Source: Streptomyces parvus (GTDB taxonomy: Bacteria > Actinomycetota > Actinomycetes > Streptomycetales > Streptomycetaceae). From it: a stretch of DNA of 64,000 nucleotides. Each line of letters starts with the position of its first letter. Within the stretch, counting starts at the first letter, position 1. Under the pieces are notes generated by a model. It saw nothing but the letters and a program-made list of their open reading frames with translations, was not told where the DNA came from and searched no databases. The position numbers were made by a program, and so were the translations under genes. The stretch lies in contig NZ_BMRY01000009.1 in the NCBI RefSeq assembly GCF_014648875.1, positions 124,001 to 188,000 on the forward strand, in the 5' to 3' direction. Positions 31,285 to 40,009 of this stretch are shown here, one piece after another.

Positions 31285-31779
31285 ATGGGCACCGAGGAGA
31301 GCACCGGGTTCGAGCCGGCGACCGGCGACGGGCCGCCGACTACCGAGTTCGCGGCGGCACGGGCCGCTTCCGTGCGGACCGCGTTCGAGGGACTGCTGCA
31401 GATCCGTCGCCTCACCGGAACGGGCCGGCCGGACCCCGAGGCCGCGCCGGCTCCGTGGGAACTGAACCGTCCGGTGAGGGCGGTCGCGCTGGTGCTGGAG
31501 AGGTCGGGCGCGACGCCTTCGGCCGTCGACCCGTCGGGGCGCCGTGTATCGGCCGGATACCGGGTGAGCGACGGGGAGTCGGCGGGTTCGGTCCGGGTCG
31601 AGTGGACCGGGCCGCCCGGCAGCGGTGCCGCACACGACGAGGAGGAGGCGCTGGCCGGCTGTGCCTCGGCCCTGCGCGAGGCGGGCTGGACGGTGCTGCT
31701 CTACCGGGGGCCCCGCAGACGGCGCTACCTGGAGGTGGAGCCGCCGAGCGGGTTGTCCGGCGGGCGCGCCCGGTCATGA
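31285..31779 (+). CDS. Hypothetical protein
   Basis: A 164-residue protein of unknown function that begins MGTEESTGFEPATGDGPPTT. The core (WELNRPVRAVALVLERSGAT, GRRVSAGYRVSDGE, VRVEWTGPPGSG, EEEALAGCASALREAGWTVL, LLYRGPRRRRYLEVEPP) alternates strands and one helix and looks like a small soluble alpha/beta domain. It starts 41 bases after the SRPBCC gene, so is probably in the same transcript. I do not recognise a family. Confidence 0.75.
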   Translation: MGTEESTGFEPATGDGPPTTEFAAARAASVRTAFEGLLQIRRLTGTGRPDPEAAPAPWELNRPVRAVALVLERSGATPSAVDPSGRRVSAGYRVSDGESAGSVRVEWTGPPGSGAAHDEEEALAGCASALREAGWTVLLYRGPRRRRYLEVEPPSGLSGGRARS

Positions 31780-31844
31780 GGCGGTGTTGTCAGACCCATG
31801 AGAGATGCTTGACGGTCCGACAGCTCTGAGGAGGAGATGCTGAG

Positions 31845-32072
31845 ATGGACAGCGACGAACTCGCCGCGGCGCAGGCGTACGTCCGCTTGCTGGAGGCCAC
31901 CCGGGCTGCGCTCGCGGACCCCGACGACGTGCCGGTCTATCTGCCGCTGCTCACCTCTCCGATGCGGGAGGCCGACCAGGCTCTGCGCAGCGCGGGACTG
32001 ACGGGCAACGAGGACCGGCTGTTCGCTCTCGTCCGGGCCCTGCAGCCGAGTCTTTCCGGCAGCGACAGGTAG
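31845..32072 (+). CDS. Small helical hypothetical protein
   Basis: A 75-residue protein, MDSDELAAAQAYVRLLEATR at the start, then AALADPDDVPVYLPLLTSPM and READQALRSAGLTGNEDRLF. Predicted all-helical. A good GGAGGAG site precedes the ATG at 31845, though spaced by 8 bases. It is 65 bases downstream of the previous gene and on the same strand. The function is unknown. The following gene is convergent. Confidence 0.72.
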   Translation: MDSDELAAAQAYVRLLEATRAALADPDDVPVYLPLLTSPMREADQALRSAGLTGNEDRLFALVRALQPSLSGSDR

Positions 32073-32119
32073 CGCCCGGCGGGGCGGGGCTGTGCCGGGC
32101 TCGACGGGCAGCGTCCGTC

Positions 32120-33241
32120 CTACCCGCCCTGTTCATCCTGTCCGTCCCGTGCGGAGGTGTCCGCGGGCCCCGGAGCGAGAGCGAGTTCTTGTTCGCCGGG
32201 GCCGAGCGGTGCGAAGAACCGGGCGACCTCCTGGTCGTCGACCTCGGCGAGGGAGCCCGGCTTCCACTGTGGGGCATTGTCCTTGTCGATGATCCGGGCG
32301 CGAACGCCTTCCACGAAATCCGGGTGCTCGAATGCCCGGCTGGAGACGCGGAACTCCTGGTCGAGTACGGCTTCCAGACCGGCGAGCCGGGCGGCGCGGC
32401 GGACCGCGGCCAGCGTGACCTTGAGGGCGAGGGGCGACTTGGTCAGCAGTTCGTCCGCCACCGTCCGAGCTGCGGGGACACCGCTCGCGCGCAGCTTCCG
32501 GATGATGTCCTCGACGGTGTCCGCCGCGTAGCAGTCATCGATCCAGTCGCGCTGCGCGGCGAGCTCACCGGCGGGCGGGTCCGTGGCAAACCCCTGGACG
32601 ATGTCCGCGACGGACGCGCCCGGTCCGGCCGGTCCGGTCTGCCTCCCCAGTGCCTCGGTCAGGGCAGGCAGGAGGCGGGCGGGGACATGGTGATCGGCCA
32701 GGCCGCAGAGGATGGCGTCGGCGGCCCCGACGGAGCGGCCCGTGAGCGCCAGATGGGTGCCCAGTTCGCCGGGGGCGGCGGCCAGCAGGCCGGTGCCCCC
32801 GACGTCCGGCACGAAACCGATCGCGGTCTCGGGCATGGCGACGCGTGATCGTTCGGTGACGACACGGATTCCGGCGTGGGCCGACACCCCGACCCCGCCG
32901 CCCATCACGATGCCGTCCATCAGCGCGACGTACGGCTTGGGGAATCGGGCGATACGGGCGTTGAGGCGGTATTCGTCGCGCCAGAACTCCAGGGACGCGC
33001 GCCCCGAGGCCCTGGCGTCGTCGTGCAGGGCCCGGATGTCGCCGCCGGCGCACAGGCCCCGTTCGCCCGCCCCTGACAGCAGGACCGATTCGATCGCTTC
33101 ATCCTGCTCGGCTCGGGCCAGGGCCTCGTCGAGCAGCCGCACCATGGTGTGGCTGAGGGCGTTGAGCGCCTTGGGACGGTTCAGTGTGAGGTGCATGCAT
33201 GTGCCCCTCGTCTCCAGCAGGACGGGCCGGTCGTCGTTCAT
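32120..33241 (-). CDS. Enoyl-CoA hydratase/isomerase family protein, 3-hydroxyisobutyryl-CoA hydrolase type
   Basis: A 373-residue crotonase-fold enzyme; ATG at 33239-33241 follows GGAG by 7 bases. The oxyanion-hole and active-site sequences match the HIBYL-CoA hydrolase branch: GAGERGLCAGGDIRALHDDA, FWRDEYRLNARIARFPKPYV, ALMDGIVMGGGVGVSAHAGI, VAMPETAIGFVPDVGG. The C-terminal half (SPLALKVTLAAVRRA, QEFRVSSRAFEHPDFVEGVR, ARIIDKDNAPQW) is also of that type. In valine degradation the enzyme hydrolyses 3-hydroxyisobutyryl-CoA to the free acid. Its length fits that branch rather than simple enoyl-CoA hydratases (about 260). It is divergent from the sensor-phosphatase gene. Confidence 0.93.
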   Translation of the reverse strand: MNDDRPVLLETRGTCMHLTLNRPKALNALSHTMVRLLDEALARAEQDEAIESVLLSGAGERGLCAGGDIRALHDDARASGRASLEFWRDEYRLNARIARFPKPYVALMDGIVMGGGVGVSAHAGIRVVTERSRVAMPETAIGFVPDVGGTGLLAAAPGELGTHLALTGRSVGAADAILCGLADHHVPARLLPALTEALGRQTGPAGPGASVADIVQGFATDPPAGELAAQRDWIDDCYAADTVEDIIRKLRASGVPAARTVADELLTKSPLALKVTLAAVRRAARLAGLEAVLDQEFRVSSRAFEHPDFVEGVRARIIDKDNAPQWKPGSLAEVDDQEVARFFAPLGPGEQELALAPGPADTSARDGQDEQGG

Positions 33242-33424
33242 GGGTGCGCTCCGCTCGCTGGGCTCGTCGATGCGTAGGACGCCTCCATGGTCGCGGACGG
33301 CTCCCGGCTGCCCTTCTTCGGCCCCCGGATCGGCCGCTGTGGCACTCCGCCGGATGCGGCTCGACAATTGAGGCTTACGGAATGCGCCGACGCCCGGCCC
33401 CGCCGGACGACCTCCGGAGCAGGA

Positions 33425-35557
33425 ATGACCGACGACGAACGGCGGCAGGACGCCGAAGCCTCTCCGCTCCGCCGGATCGACCGGAAGACCAACGGTGAGA
33501 TCCGGCCGACGGAACGCCTCGCCATGAACCGGACCGGCAGCTTCGACTGGGACCTGGACACCCGGACCCTGGACATCGACGAGGCCGGACTCACGGTGTT
33601 CAACGTGGATCCGGCGACGTTCGACGCCCGCCCGGGTGCCCTGCTGGAGCACCTGGAACCGGCGGAACGGGCCCGGCTCGACGTCACGATCGACGAGGCC
33701 ATCACCGGCGGAAGCAATTCCTTCAGCGTCCACTTCCGCGTACCGCTGGACGACGGGACCACGCAGTGGACCCATGCCCAGGCCCGCATCCTGCGTTCGA
33801 AGGACGGAATGGCCCACCGGATCGTGGGGGTCGTCCGCGACGCGACGGCGGAAGTCACCCATTCGGCCTTCGTGCTCGATCTGGAAAAGCGGCGGCAGCG
33901 CCAGACAAATATCGTTGAACGAACAACGAGCGCTATGTCCCGCGCGGTGACCGTGGACGATGTGACGGCCGCCCTCACCGGGCCCGGCGGGCTGGCCCGG
34001 CTCGGGGCGGACGGTCTGGCCCTGGGGCTCGTGGAGAATTCCGCGCTGAACATCGTCGCGCTGAGCGGAGAGTCGCTCGAAGTGCTCGACGGGCTCGGCT
34101 CCGGTGACCTCGACCGCAACCTTCCCCTCGCGGACACCATCCGCAGCGGACGCCCCCGGTTCATCACCTCGCTCGCCGCGCTGGCCCGCCGCTACCCGGA
34201 ACTGGAGCCGCATCTCGGCCGGCTCGGATTCCGGGCGGCGGCGTACCTCCCGCTGGTGGCCCAGGCGCGGTCGCTCGGCGGCATGGCCCTCTTCTACCGC
34301 GAGCGCACGGTCTTCAACGCGGACGAACGCATTCTGTGCCTGGGGCTCGCCGCGATCGTGGCCCAGTCCCTGCAACGGGCGATGCTCTTCGACGAGGAGC
34401 GGGAGTTCGCCACCCAGCTGCAGTCGGCGATGCTCCCGCCCCGGATACAGGATGTCGAGGGCGGGGACATCGCGGTCCGCTACCACGCCGCGTGGAGTGG
34501 CCGGCAGGTCGGCGGCGACTGGTACGACGTGATCACTCTGCCCAAGAACCGCTACGGGCTGGTCGTGGGGGACGTCCAGGGTCACGACACCCACGCGGCC
34601 GCGATCATGGGCCAGTTGCGCATCGCCCTGCGCGCTTACGCCTCCGAGGGGCACCCTCCGGCCACCGTGCTGGCACGGGCCTCCCGTTTCCTCTCCGAAC
34701 TGGACACCGAGCGCTTCGCCACCTGTACGTACGCCCAGGTCGACCTGGCGTCCGGGACGGTGAAGGTCGTGCGGGCCGGGCATCTCGGCCCGTTGATCCG
34801 CCACGTCGACGGGCGGGTCGGCAGTCCGCAGGTACGCGGCGGGCTGCCGCTGGGCACCTCCACGGACCTCCTGGACGAGGAGTATCCGGAGACCCGGCTC
34901 GATCTGGTGCCCGGTGAGACGTTCGTGCTGTACACGGACGGTCTTGTGGAGGAGCCCGGCGCCGACCTCGACGCCGGGATCGACGCGCTCCGCAACGAGG
35001 TGAGTGCCGGGCCCGCGGGGGCCGAGGCGCTGGCCGATCACCTGTCGGAACGGCTGTGGGAGCGGTGGGGGTCGGGGGACGATGTGGCGCTTCTGGTGCT
35101 GCGCCGCAGCCCGGACGTGGGCTCGTCGCACGCGCCACGGCTCCACCAGTACATCCACCAGGCGGACCCCGAAGGGCTCTCGGACGCGCGCGCGATCGTC
35201 CGCCAGGCCCTCGCCGACTGGGACATGGCCGAGTTCGCCGACGATGCGGAGCTCGTCACGGGAGAGTTGCTGGTGAACGTGCTGCTCCACACCGAGGGCG
35301 GGGCCGTTCTGACCCTGGAAGTACTCCCCGAACCGGTGCGGCGGATCCGGCTGTCCGTCCAGGACCGGTCCAGCGCCTGGCCCCGTCGGCGTACCCCGGG
35401 CGAGACGTCCACCTCCGGCCGGGGACTGCTCCTGCTCGACGCGGTCGCCACGCGGTGGGGGATCGAGCCCCGCGGCGAGGGCAAGGCCGTCTGGTGCGAG
35501 ATCGGCCCCGCTCCCCCGTCGGCCACCGCGCCGCCACCCACGCTCGTGGCGGAGTGA
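33425..35557 (+). CDS. PAS-GAF-PP2C(SpoIIE)-HATPase multidomain regulator
   Basis: A 710-residue cytoplasmic signalling protein. The ATG at 33425 has GGAG(CAG)GA just upstream; in-frame codons exist further upstream without one. Domain order: PAS (about 30-140; SFDWDLDTRTLDIDEAGLTV, MAHRIVGVVRDATAEV), GAF (about 165-325; YPELEPHLGRLGFRAAAYLP), SpoIIE-type PP2C phosphatase (about 340-555; QLQSAMLPPRIQDVEGGDIA, GGDWYDVITLPKNRYGLVVG, GDVQGHDTHAA, LYTDGLVEEPG), and a C-terminal RsbW-like HATPase (about 575-695; TGELLVNVLLHTEGGAVLTL, STSGRGLLLLDAVATRWG). It thus combines a phosphatase for an anti-anti-sigma factor with an anti-sigma kinase, a layout seen widely in Streptomyces. No partner STAS gene is close. 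Confidence 0.93.
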   Translation: MTDDERRQDAEASPLRRIDRKTNGEIRPTERLAMNRTGSFDWDLDTRTLDIDEAGLTVFNVDPATFDARPGALLEHLEPAERARLDVTIDEAITGGSNSFSVHFRVPLDDGTTQWTHAQARILRSKDGMAHRIVGVVRDATAEVTHSAFVLDLEKRRQRQTNIVERTTSAMSRAVTVDDVTAALTGPGGLARLGADGLALGLVENSALNIVALSGESLEVLDGLGSGDLDRNLPLADTIRSGRPRFITSLAALARRYPELEPHLGRLGFRAAAYLPLVAQARSLGGMALFYRERTVFNADERILCLGLAAIVAQSLQRAMLFDEEREFATQLQSAMLPPRIQDVEGGDIAVRYHAAWSGRQVGGDWYDVITLPKNRYGLVVGDVQGHDTHAAAIMGQLRIALRAYASEGHPPATVLARASRFLSELDTERFATCTYAQVDLASGTVKVVRAGHLGPLIRHVDGRVGSPQVRGGLPLGTSTDLLDEEYPETRLDLVPGETFVLYTDGLVEEPGADLDAGIDALRNEVSAGPAGAEALADHLSERLWERWGSGDDVALLVLRRSPDVGSSHAPRLHQYIHQADPEGLSDARAIVRQALADWDMAEFADDAELVTGELLVNVLLHTEGGAVLTLEVLPEPVRRIRLSVQDRSSAWPRRRTPGETSTSGRGLLLLDAVATRWGIEPRGEGKAVWCEIGPAPPSATAPPPTLVAE

Positions 35558-35599
35558 CGGGCGAGGAGAGCCGATCTGCGGAGAGAGTCTGATGTGCGA

Positions 35600-35641
35600 A
35601 GGGGGTTTCTCGCATCACCGCGGTGATGCGAGAAACCCCCT
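35600..35641. terminator. 42-bp perfect palindrome between convergent genes
   Basis: Bases 35600-35620 are the exact reverse complement of 35621-35641, centred on CCGCGG, with no spacer. It lies 43 bases after the sensor-phosphatase stop and 43 bases before the stop of the convergent surface-protein gene, so it serves both transcripts. Confidence 0.9.
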
Positions 35642-35683
35642 GACCACGGCCCGTACGGCCTCGACCGCGGCTCACACGGAACG

Positions 35684-36334
35684 TCAGCCCTGGGCGGTAC
35701 GCCGCTTGCGGACGGCCCACAGGATGCCGCCACCGGCCAGCAGCACCGCGACAGCGGCGCCGCCGATGACCGGCGTCGACGACGACGAACCGGTCTCGGC
35801 CAGGTCCGGCGAGCTCGGGCTCGGGGCGGGCACGGCGGGCGCGGACTCCGAGGGTTCGTCGCTCGGCGTGGCGCTCGGCTCGGGCGTCCCGGTGGACGGC
35901 GTCTCCGACGGGGCGGGCTCGCTCGGAGCCGGCTCACTGGGGCTCGGCTCGGTCGGCGTCGGGCTGGGCTCGCCCTCGCACACCTCCGCCGTCTTCGTCT
36001 GGTCGATCGAGTGCTTGCCGTCGCCGTCGGCGTCCTTGACGACCAGTCGGACGGTGACCGGCTTGTCGTGGTCGGGAAGCGTCAGCTTCTTGTGGAACTC
36101 ACGGCCGAACGTCTCGGTGGGCAGCAGGTCCTTGCCGTCCACCGATACGGTCACCGTGTTGGGAACGTCGCTCGTGTAGTTGGTGAGGTCGACGGTCACC
36201 TCGGAGCAGGTCACGGCCCAGGTGGGGGTGTGAGCGACGGTCGGACCGGCGGAGATGACGCCTCCGGTCAGACCGACGACCGCAGCGGCCACGAGTGCTC
36301 CCGCGCCACGCCACGATCTCCTGGGTATGGTCAT
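35684..36334 (-). CDS. Sortase-anchored surface protein with LAETG motif
   Basis: A secreted cell-wall protein of 216 residues. ATG at 36332-36334 follows GGAGGAAG by 6 bases. A signal peptide (MTIPRRSWRGAGALVAAAVV, GLTGGVISAGPTVAH) leads into a folded domain of about 90 residues with a Cys pair (VTCSEVTVDLTNYTSDVPNT, TVSVDGKDLLP, AEVCEGE). Then comes a Ser/Pro/Glu-rich spacer (about 125-180), the LAETG sorting motif, a hydrophobic helix (PVIGGAAVAVLLAGGGILWA) and a basic tail RKRRTAQG. LAXTG is the recognition motif of class E sortases, used in Streptomyces for long chaplins. The domain itself is a thin beta fold of unknown ligand. Confidence 0.9.
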   Translation of the reverse strand: MTIPRRSWRGAGALVAAAVVGLTGGVISAGPTVAHTPTWAVTCSEVTVDLTNYTSDVPNTVTVSVDGKDLLPTETFGREFHKKLTLPDHDKPVTVRLVVKDADGDGKHSIDQTKTAEVCEGEPSPTPTEPSPSEPAPSEPAPSETPSTGTPEPSATPSDEPSESAPAVPAPSPSSPDLAETGSSSSTPVIGGAAVAVLLAGGGILWAVRKRRTAQG

Positions 36335-36569
36335 GGATTCTTCCTCCAGATACATCTCATCGCCCGAATGGCGGTGGGGCGCACAGTACTGCCATCGCCC
36401 CGGAGCGGCGCAGTCGCCCTCCGCCCAATCCGTCGCATCAACTCCGGGCATATCCGCGCTACTTCCGGCAAGGCGGACAGACCCCTGTCAGGCTGTCCTC
36501 CGGAGGTGGCCGAATGAGAGGGTGGGACATGCATCTATGTGACGCCACCCGCGCACCCGAACCTGGAGC

Positions 36570-37283
36570 ATGACCCGTTCTATGCGATTGCTGCTGATCC
36601 GTCACGGCCAGACACCGTCCAACCTCGGCCATTTCCTGGACACCGCGCTGCCCGGCCCCGGGCTGACCGACCTCGGTCTGCGACAGGCGGCGGCCCTGCC
36701 CGGAGCGCTCGCCGGGGAGGACATCGCGGCGTTGTACGCCTCCACGCTGACGCGTACGCAGCTCACGGCCGCGCCGCTGGCCGCGGAGCGGGCCATCGAG
36801 GTCCGGATCCGTGACGGAATCCGGGAACTGTCGGCGGGTGATCTGGAAATGCGGGCCGACGAGGAAGCGATCCGGCAGTACCTGACGACCGTCTTCGCCT
36901 GGCCGGCCGGGGACCTCGCCCGCCGACTGCCCGGGGGCGAGGACGGGACGGAGGCTCTGGCCCGCTTCGACGCGGTGGTGGCCGAAGCGGCGGAGGCCGA
37001 GAAGCACAGGACGGTGGCGCTCGTCAGTCACGGTGCCGCCATCCGTGTGTGGGCAGCCGCCCGCGCACGGAACGTGACAGTCGACTTCGCCGCCCGGCAC
37101 GGCCTGGACAACACGGGTGTGGTGGTGGTCGAGGGATCACCGGACTCGGGTTGGACGGCCCTCTCCTGGGCCGGGACGGTCGTCCCGGCGGTCACCGCGA
37201 GCGGTGTGGCGGACGGCGGCCCTGCGGGTCGTACGTTGCCGGGCCCGGGGACGGGACCGGCACCGGATCACCCCACCACCTGA
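36570..37283 (+). CDS. Histidine phosphatase family protein
   Basis: A 237-residue phosphatase of the phosphoglycerate-mutase superfamily. The RHG catalytic motif is in MRLLLIRHGQTPSN; the second active-site His is in TVALVSHGAAIRVW, with the supporting residues IAALYASTLTRTQLTAAPLA and GIRELSAGDLEMRADEE (proton donor Glu). Two starts are possible: ATG 36570, very close to GGAG, or ATG 36582 (directly before RLLLIRHG), 13 bases from it. The C-terminal 30 residues are Gly/Pro-rich and probably disordered. Substrates in this family range from sugar phosphates to protein phosphotyrosine; none is indicated here. Confidence 0.9.
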   Translation: MTRSMRLLLIRHGQTPSNLGHFLDTALPGPGLTDLGLRQAAALPGALAGEDIAALYASTLTRTQLTAAPLAAERAIEVRIRDGIRELSAGDLEMRADEEAIRQYLTTVFAWPAGDLARRLPGGEDGTEALARFDAVVAEAAEAEKHRTVALVSHGAAIRVWAAARARNVTVDFAARHGLDNTGVVVVEGSPDSGWTALSWAGTVVPAVTASGVADGGPAGRTLPGPGTGPAPDHPTT

Positions 37284-37286
37284 TCG

Positions 37287-37775
37287 TCACAGGGTCTTGT
37301 GCATGATGTGAATCCCCACGTAGCCCTCAGTCGGGTGGTTGAAGCCCTCGGGAAGGGTGCCGATCACGTCGAAGCCGATCGATCGATAGAGCTTGACGGC
37401 GTGCGTGTTGGTTTCGACCACCGCGTTGAACTGCATGGCTCGATACCCTTCCGCACGGGCCCAGTCGACCGAGTACTGGCACAGTGCGCGCCCCACGCCC
37501 CGGCCCGAGCGAGCGGGGTCGACCATGTAGGTGGCGCTGGCGATGTGGGACCCGTTGCCCATGTGGTTGCGATTCATCTTCGCCGTGCCGAGCACCGTCC
37601 CGGCCTCGTCGACAGCGACGACCACCCGGCTCGGCGCCGGGACGAACCACCATCCCTCCGCGTCCTCCTTGCCGAGGTCGAGCGGATAGGTGAGCGTCTC
37701 GCCCGCGGAGACGATCGTATGGAAGAACGGCCAGATGGCGGGCCAGTCCTCGGAGGTTGCTTCCCTGATCAACAT
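37287..37775 (-). CDS. GNAT family N-acetyltransferase
   Basis: A 162-residue acetyltransferase from ATG 37773-37775 (MLIREATSEDWPAIWPFFHT); an ATG 18 bases upstream is possible. The acetyl-CoA loop is DPARSGRGVGRALCQYSVDW (Arg/Gln-x-x-Gly-x-Gly), and NTHAVKLYRSIGFDVIGTLP is the usual last strand-helix. The subgroup resembles phosphinothricin/L-amino acid acetyltransferases (the 'TYPLD' and 'GWWFV' segments), which acetylate amino-acid analogues. It is convergent with the histidine phosphatase gene; the two stops almost touch. Confidence 0.9.
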   Translation of the reverse strand: MLIREATSEDWPAIWPFFHTIVSAGETLTYPLDLGKEDAEGWWFVPAPSRVVVAVDEAGTVLGTAKMNRNHMGNGSHIASATYMVDPARSGRGVGRALCQYSVDWARAEGYRAMQFNAVVETNTHAVKLYRSIGFDVIGTLPEGFNHPTEGYVGIHIMHKTL

Positions 37776-37814
37776 GCGGACAGGATGGCCCATCGGGGTG
37801 ATCGTCGCGAACCC

Positions 37815-38891
37815 TTATCCGGTGCCCCGGCCCTGCCACCTCAGCCTGGCCAGCAGCCCTTTCCTTGTCGTTCGGCCCCCCGCGGCGGAAGGTGGCGCCC
37901 CTGTACCGGCGGGCGGTGCCGTCGACTCGATGGCGGGCGCCCGGCGCACGGGCCCAGGCCGGGCTCCCGTCCGGGCGGGCGCTGCCGTCCGGGCGGGCGC
38001 TGCCGTCCGGGCTCCTCCGTCGTCGCCGGGGCGCGGGGCGGGCCTGTCCTCGCGGGCCGCGTCCAGCTCCAGCGTCAGGTTGACCCGCCGCCAGAGGATT
38101 TCGTCGGGGTCGTCGGCGAGCATCAGCTCCGCCATGGCTTCCCTGGCCGCCATGGAACCCGGACGCCCGAAGACCGGCTCCGGCCGGACCCGTACGAGAT
38201 AGGCGCGCTCGTAGGGATCGTCCACCACTTGCGCCACCTGCACCGGGTCCAGCGCCGACGCCTGGACCGCCGTTCGCGCCCACGGGTCCGTCGTGCGGTC
38301 CAGCAGCCGGTCGATGCGCTGCGAACGCCAGTTGCGCGCACGCCAGTCGGCACCCGACTCCAGCATCGCGCGCATCCCCGGGGGTGTCCGTCCGGCCAGC
38401 AGCTCGGGCTCCCGCGCCGCGAACGCGGCCAGCTCGTCCGCGAGATAGAGCCAGACGACCGCGCGATACCGGTTCAGATAGAACGTGACCGGCGATACAC
38501 AGCCCGCCCGTGCCAGCCGGGTGAAGCGTGCCGGTGCGATGTCCAGCAGGGCCGCCCCCTGCGCCGTACCGACAGTGCGGACCCGCTCGACCAGCACATC
38601 GGGGAAGTCCGGCTGCTCCCGCAGGCGCGCGATCTCCTCCTCGTGCACCCGTGGTCGCCCGCCGCCCGGTGCACCGACGACGGCGATCAGCCCCAGGTGG
38701 ACCGCCAGCTCGAACTCCGCACGCCGGATCCCCAGTTCCTGGGAGGCTCGCCCGGCCGCGACCGTCGCCGCCGGGGCGGCGGACGAATCGTGCCTGTCCT
38801 CGCCCTGCGTCTCCGCGCTCGCGTTCCGCTGGTCGGTGTTGTGCGCCCGGTGGTCGGTGATGTGCGCCCGGAGCACTTCCTTGACCGTCAT
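37815..38891 (-). CDS. Hypothetical protein resembling DUF6397
   Basis: A 358-residue soluble protein. ATG at 38889-38891 follows GGGGAG; a longer in-frame version would start at 38951 without a site. Core sequence: LGIRRAEFELAVHLGLIAVV, HEEEIARLREQPDFPDVLVE, LLDIAPARFTRLARAGCVSP, VTFYLNRYRAVVWLYLADEL, RNWRSQRIDRLLDRTTDPWA, LDPVQVAQVVDDPYERAYLV. The first two segments look like tandem excisionase/MerR-like helix-turn-helix units. I recall similar Streptomyces proteins as DUF6397, with no function. The C-terminal 60 residues are Ala/Pro/Arg-rich with an RTAAPARTAAPARTGAR repeat (8-residue unit). Confidence 0.8.
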   Translation of the reverse strand: MTVKEVLRAHITDHRAHNTDQRNASAETQGEDRHDSSAAPAATVAAGRASQELGIRRAEFELAVHLGLIAVVGAPGGGRPRVHEEEIARLREQPDFPDVLVERVRTVGTAQGAALLDIAPARFTRLARAGCVSPVTFYLNRYRAVVWLYLADELAAFAAREPELLAGRTPPGMRAMLESGADWRARNWRSQRIDRLLDRTTDPWARTAVQASALDPVQVAQVVDDPYERAYLVRVRPEPVFGRPGSMAAREAMAELMLADDPDEILWRRVNLTLELDAAREDRPAPRPGDDGGARTAAPARTAAPARTGARPGPVRRAPAIESTAPPAGTGAPPSAAGGRTTRKGLLARLRWQGRGTG

Positions 38892-39000
38892 GACTGTTCT
38901 CCCCTGTCGGCTCGAATACTCTCCGTAATCACGGTAGCCCGAGGGAGTCATAACCCGTCAGCCCTGTGGATAACTCCTCAGTGCCGACGGAAACTGCAGC

Positions 39001-39414
39001 TCAGAAGGGTTCGACACCTTCGGGTCCGCCCTGCCGGACGGAGACTCCGAGGTGTTCTCCGACCCGGTTGACGAGCAGGGTCATCTCGTAGGCGACCTGC
39101 CCGACATCGGCTTCGGCCGCCGTCAGAACGCACAGGCAGCTGCCGTCGCCCGCGGCCGTCACGAAGAGCAGGGCCTCGTCGAACTCGACCATCGTCTGGC
39201 GGGCTCGGCCCGCCCGGAAGTGGCGCCCCGATCCGCGCGCCAGACTCTGCAGGCCGGACGAGACGGCCGCCAGGTGCTCCGCGTCCTCCCGTGCGAGGCC
39301 GCTGCTGGCCCCGGTGACCAGTCCGTCGTTCGAGAGCACCAACGCGTGCCGTATGTACTGCACCCTGCTGGTGAGGTCGTCAAGGAGCCAGTCAAGTCCC
39401 CGGTCAAGCGGCAT
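39001..39414 (-). CDS. Roadblock/LC7 domain protein (conservon CvnB type)
   Basis: A 137-residue small GTPase-regulating protein. It consists of one roadblock/LC7 domain: GLDWLLDDLTSRVQYIRHAL, VLSNDGLVTGASSGLAREDA, EHLAAVSSGLQSLARGSGRH, VEFDEALLFVTAAGDGSCLC, and MTLLVNRVGEHLGVSVRQ. In Streptomyces conservons the order is cvnA (sensor kinase-like), cvnB (roadblock), cvnC (DUF742), cvnD (GTPase); CvnB interacts with and regulates CvnD. Here cvnA and cvnC are absent. The GTPase gene lies 600 bases upstream on the same strand, beyond an opposite-strand gene. Confidence 0.92.
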   Translation of the reverse strand: MPLDRGLDWLLDDLTSRVQYIRHALVLSNDGLVTGASSGLAREDAEHLAAVSSGLQSLARGSGRHFRAGRARQTMVEFDEALLFVTAAGDGSCLCVLTAAEADVGQVAYEMTLLVNRVGEHLGVSVRQGGPEGVEPF

Positions 39415-39555
39415 GTGCTCGTCCTCCCCGTACTTTCGTTCCCCGTTCCCCCGCTACGCGCGTAAGCCTCGCGCACCGCTCCCGTGGGGGCAAGCGGCCC
39501 TCACCGCCCGGGGTGCCGCTTCGCGCCATGCGGCGTTCGGCCTCAGGATGAGCCC

Positions 39556-39984
39556 ATGGCACACCACATGACCGATGAAGAATGGCGGGCCTTCCTCTCG
39601 GAGGGAACCCGCACGGCGAAGGTTTCGACGGTTCGGGCCGACGGCCGCCCGCACATCGCACCCGTCTGGTTCCTTCTCGACGGCGACTCGGTGGTCTTCA
39701 ACACCGGCAAGGAGAGCGTGAAGGGGCGCAACCTCGCACGTGACGGGCGCGTCGCCCTGTGCGTCGACGACGACCGGCCGCCGTACGCGTTCGCGGTGGT
39801 GCAGGGGCATGCCGAGCTGAGCGAGGCCCCCGAGGAACTCCTGCGGTGGGCGACGCGGATCGCCGGCCGCTACGTGGAGGCCGACGCCGCCGAGGAGTTC
39901 GGCCGGCGCAACGGGGTGCCCGGTGAACTGGTCGTGCGGGTGCGGATCGACAAGGTGGTCGCGATGGCCGACATGGCCGACTGA
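39556..39984 (+). CDS. PPOX-class F420-dependent oxidoreductase (pyridoxamine 5'-phosphate oxidase fold)
   Basis: A 142-residue flavin/deazaflavin-binding split-barrel protein: MTDEEWRAFLSEGTRTAKVS, TVRADGRPHIAPVWFLLDGD, VFNTGKESVKGRNLARDGRV, ALCVDDDRPPYAFAVVQGHA, RYVEADAAEEFGRRNGVPGE. The KxxNLxRDxRVxLCVDD pattern is typical of the F420-dependent subgroup found in actinobacteria. Such enzymes reduce F420 substrates such as biliverdin or unknown quinones. A GGAT(GA) sequence near the ATG is a poor ribosome site. It is inserted, on the opposite strand, between the roadblock and the GTPase genes. Confidence 0.9.
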   Translation: MAHHMTDEEWRAFLSEGTRTAKVSTVRADGRPHIAPVWFLLDGDSVVFNTGKESVKGRNLARDGRVALCVDDDRPPYAFAVVQGHAELSEAPEELLRWATRIAGRYVEADAAEEFGRRNGVPGELVVRVRIDKVVAMADMAD

Positions 39985-40009
39985 CGGAGAGGGACCGGGC
40001 GCGGGACCG

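Noticed and set aside
32120..35290. A minus-strand open frame of more than 1000 codons across the sensor-phosphatase gene
   Set aside because: Only its last third, the crotonase-fold protein starting at 33241, reads as protein. The rest is antisense to a well-supported gene and has the false-frame composition expected at this GC content.
37930..38035. Repeated CGGGCGGGCGCTGCCGTC units that looked like a tandem array
   Set aside because: They encode the Ala/Pro/Arg repeat at the C-terminus of the DUF6397-like protein in frame.
38965..38973. TGTGGATAA, a match to the DnaA-box consensus
   Set aside because: A single 9-base match with no companions in the gap, no dnaA or dnaN near, and no AT-rich element. 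It is probably accidental.
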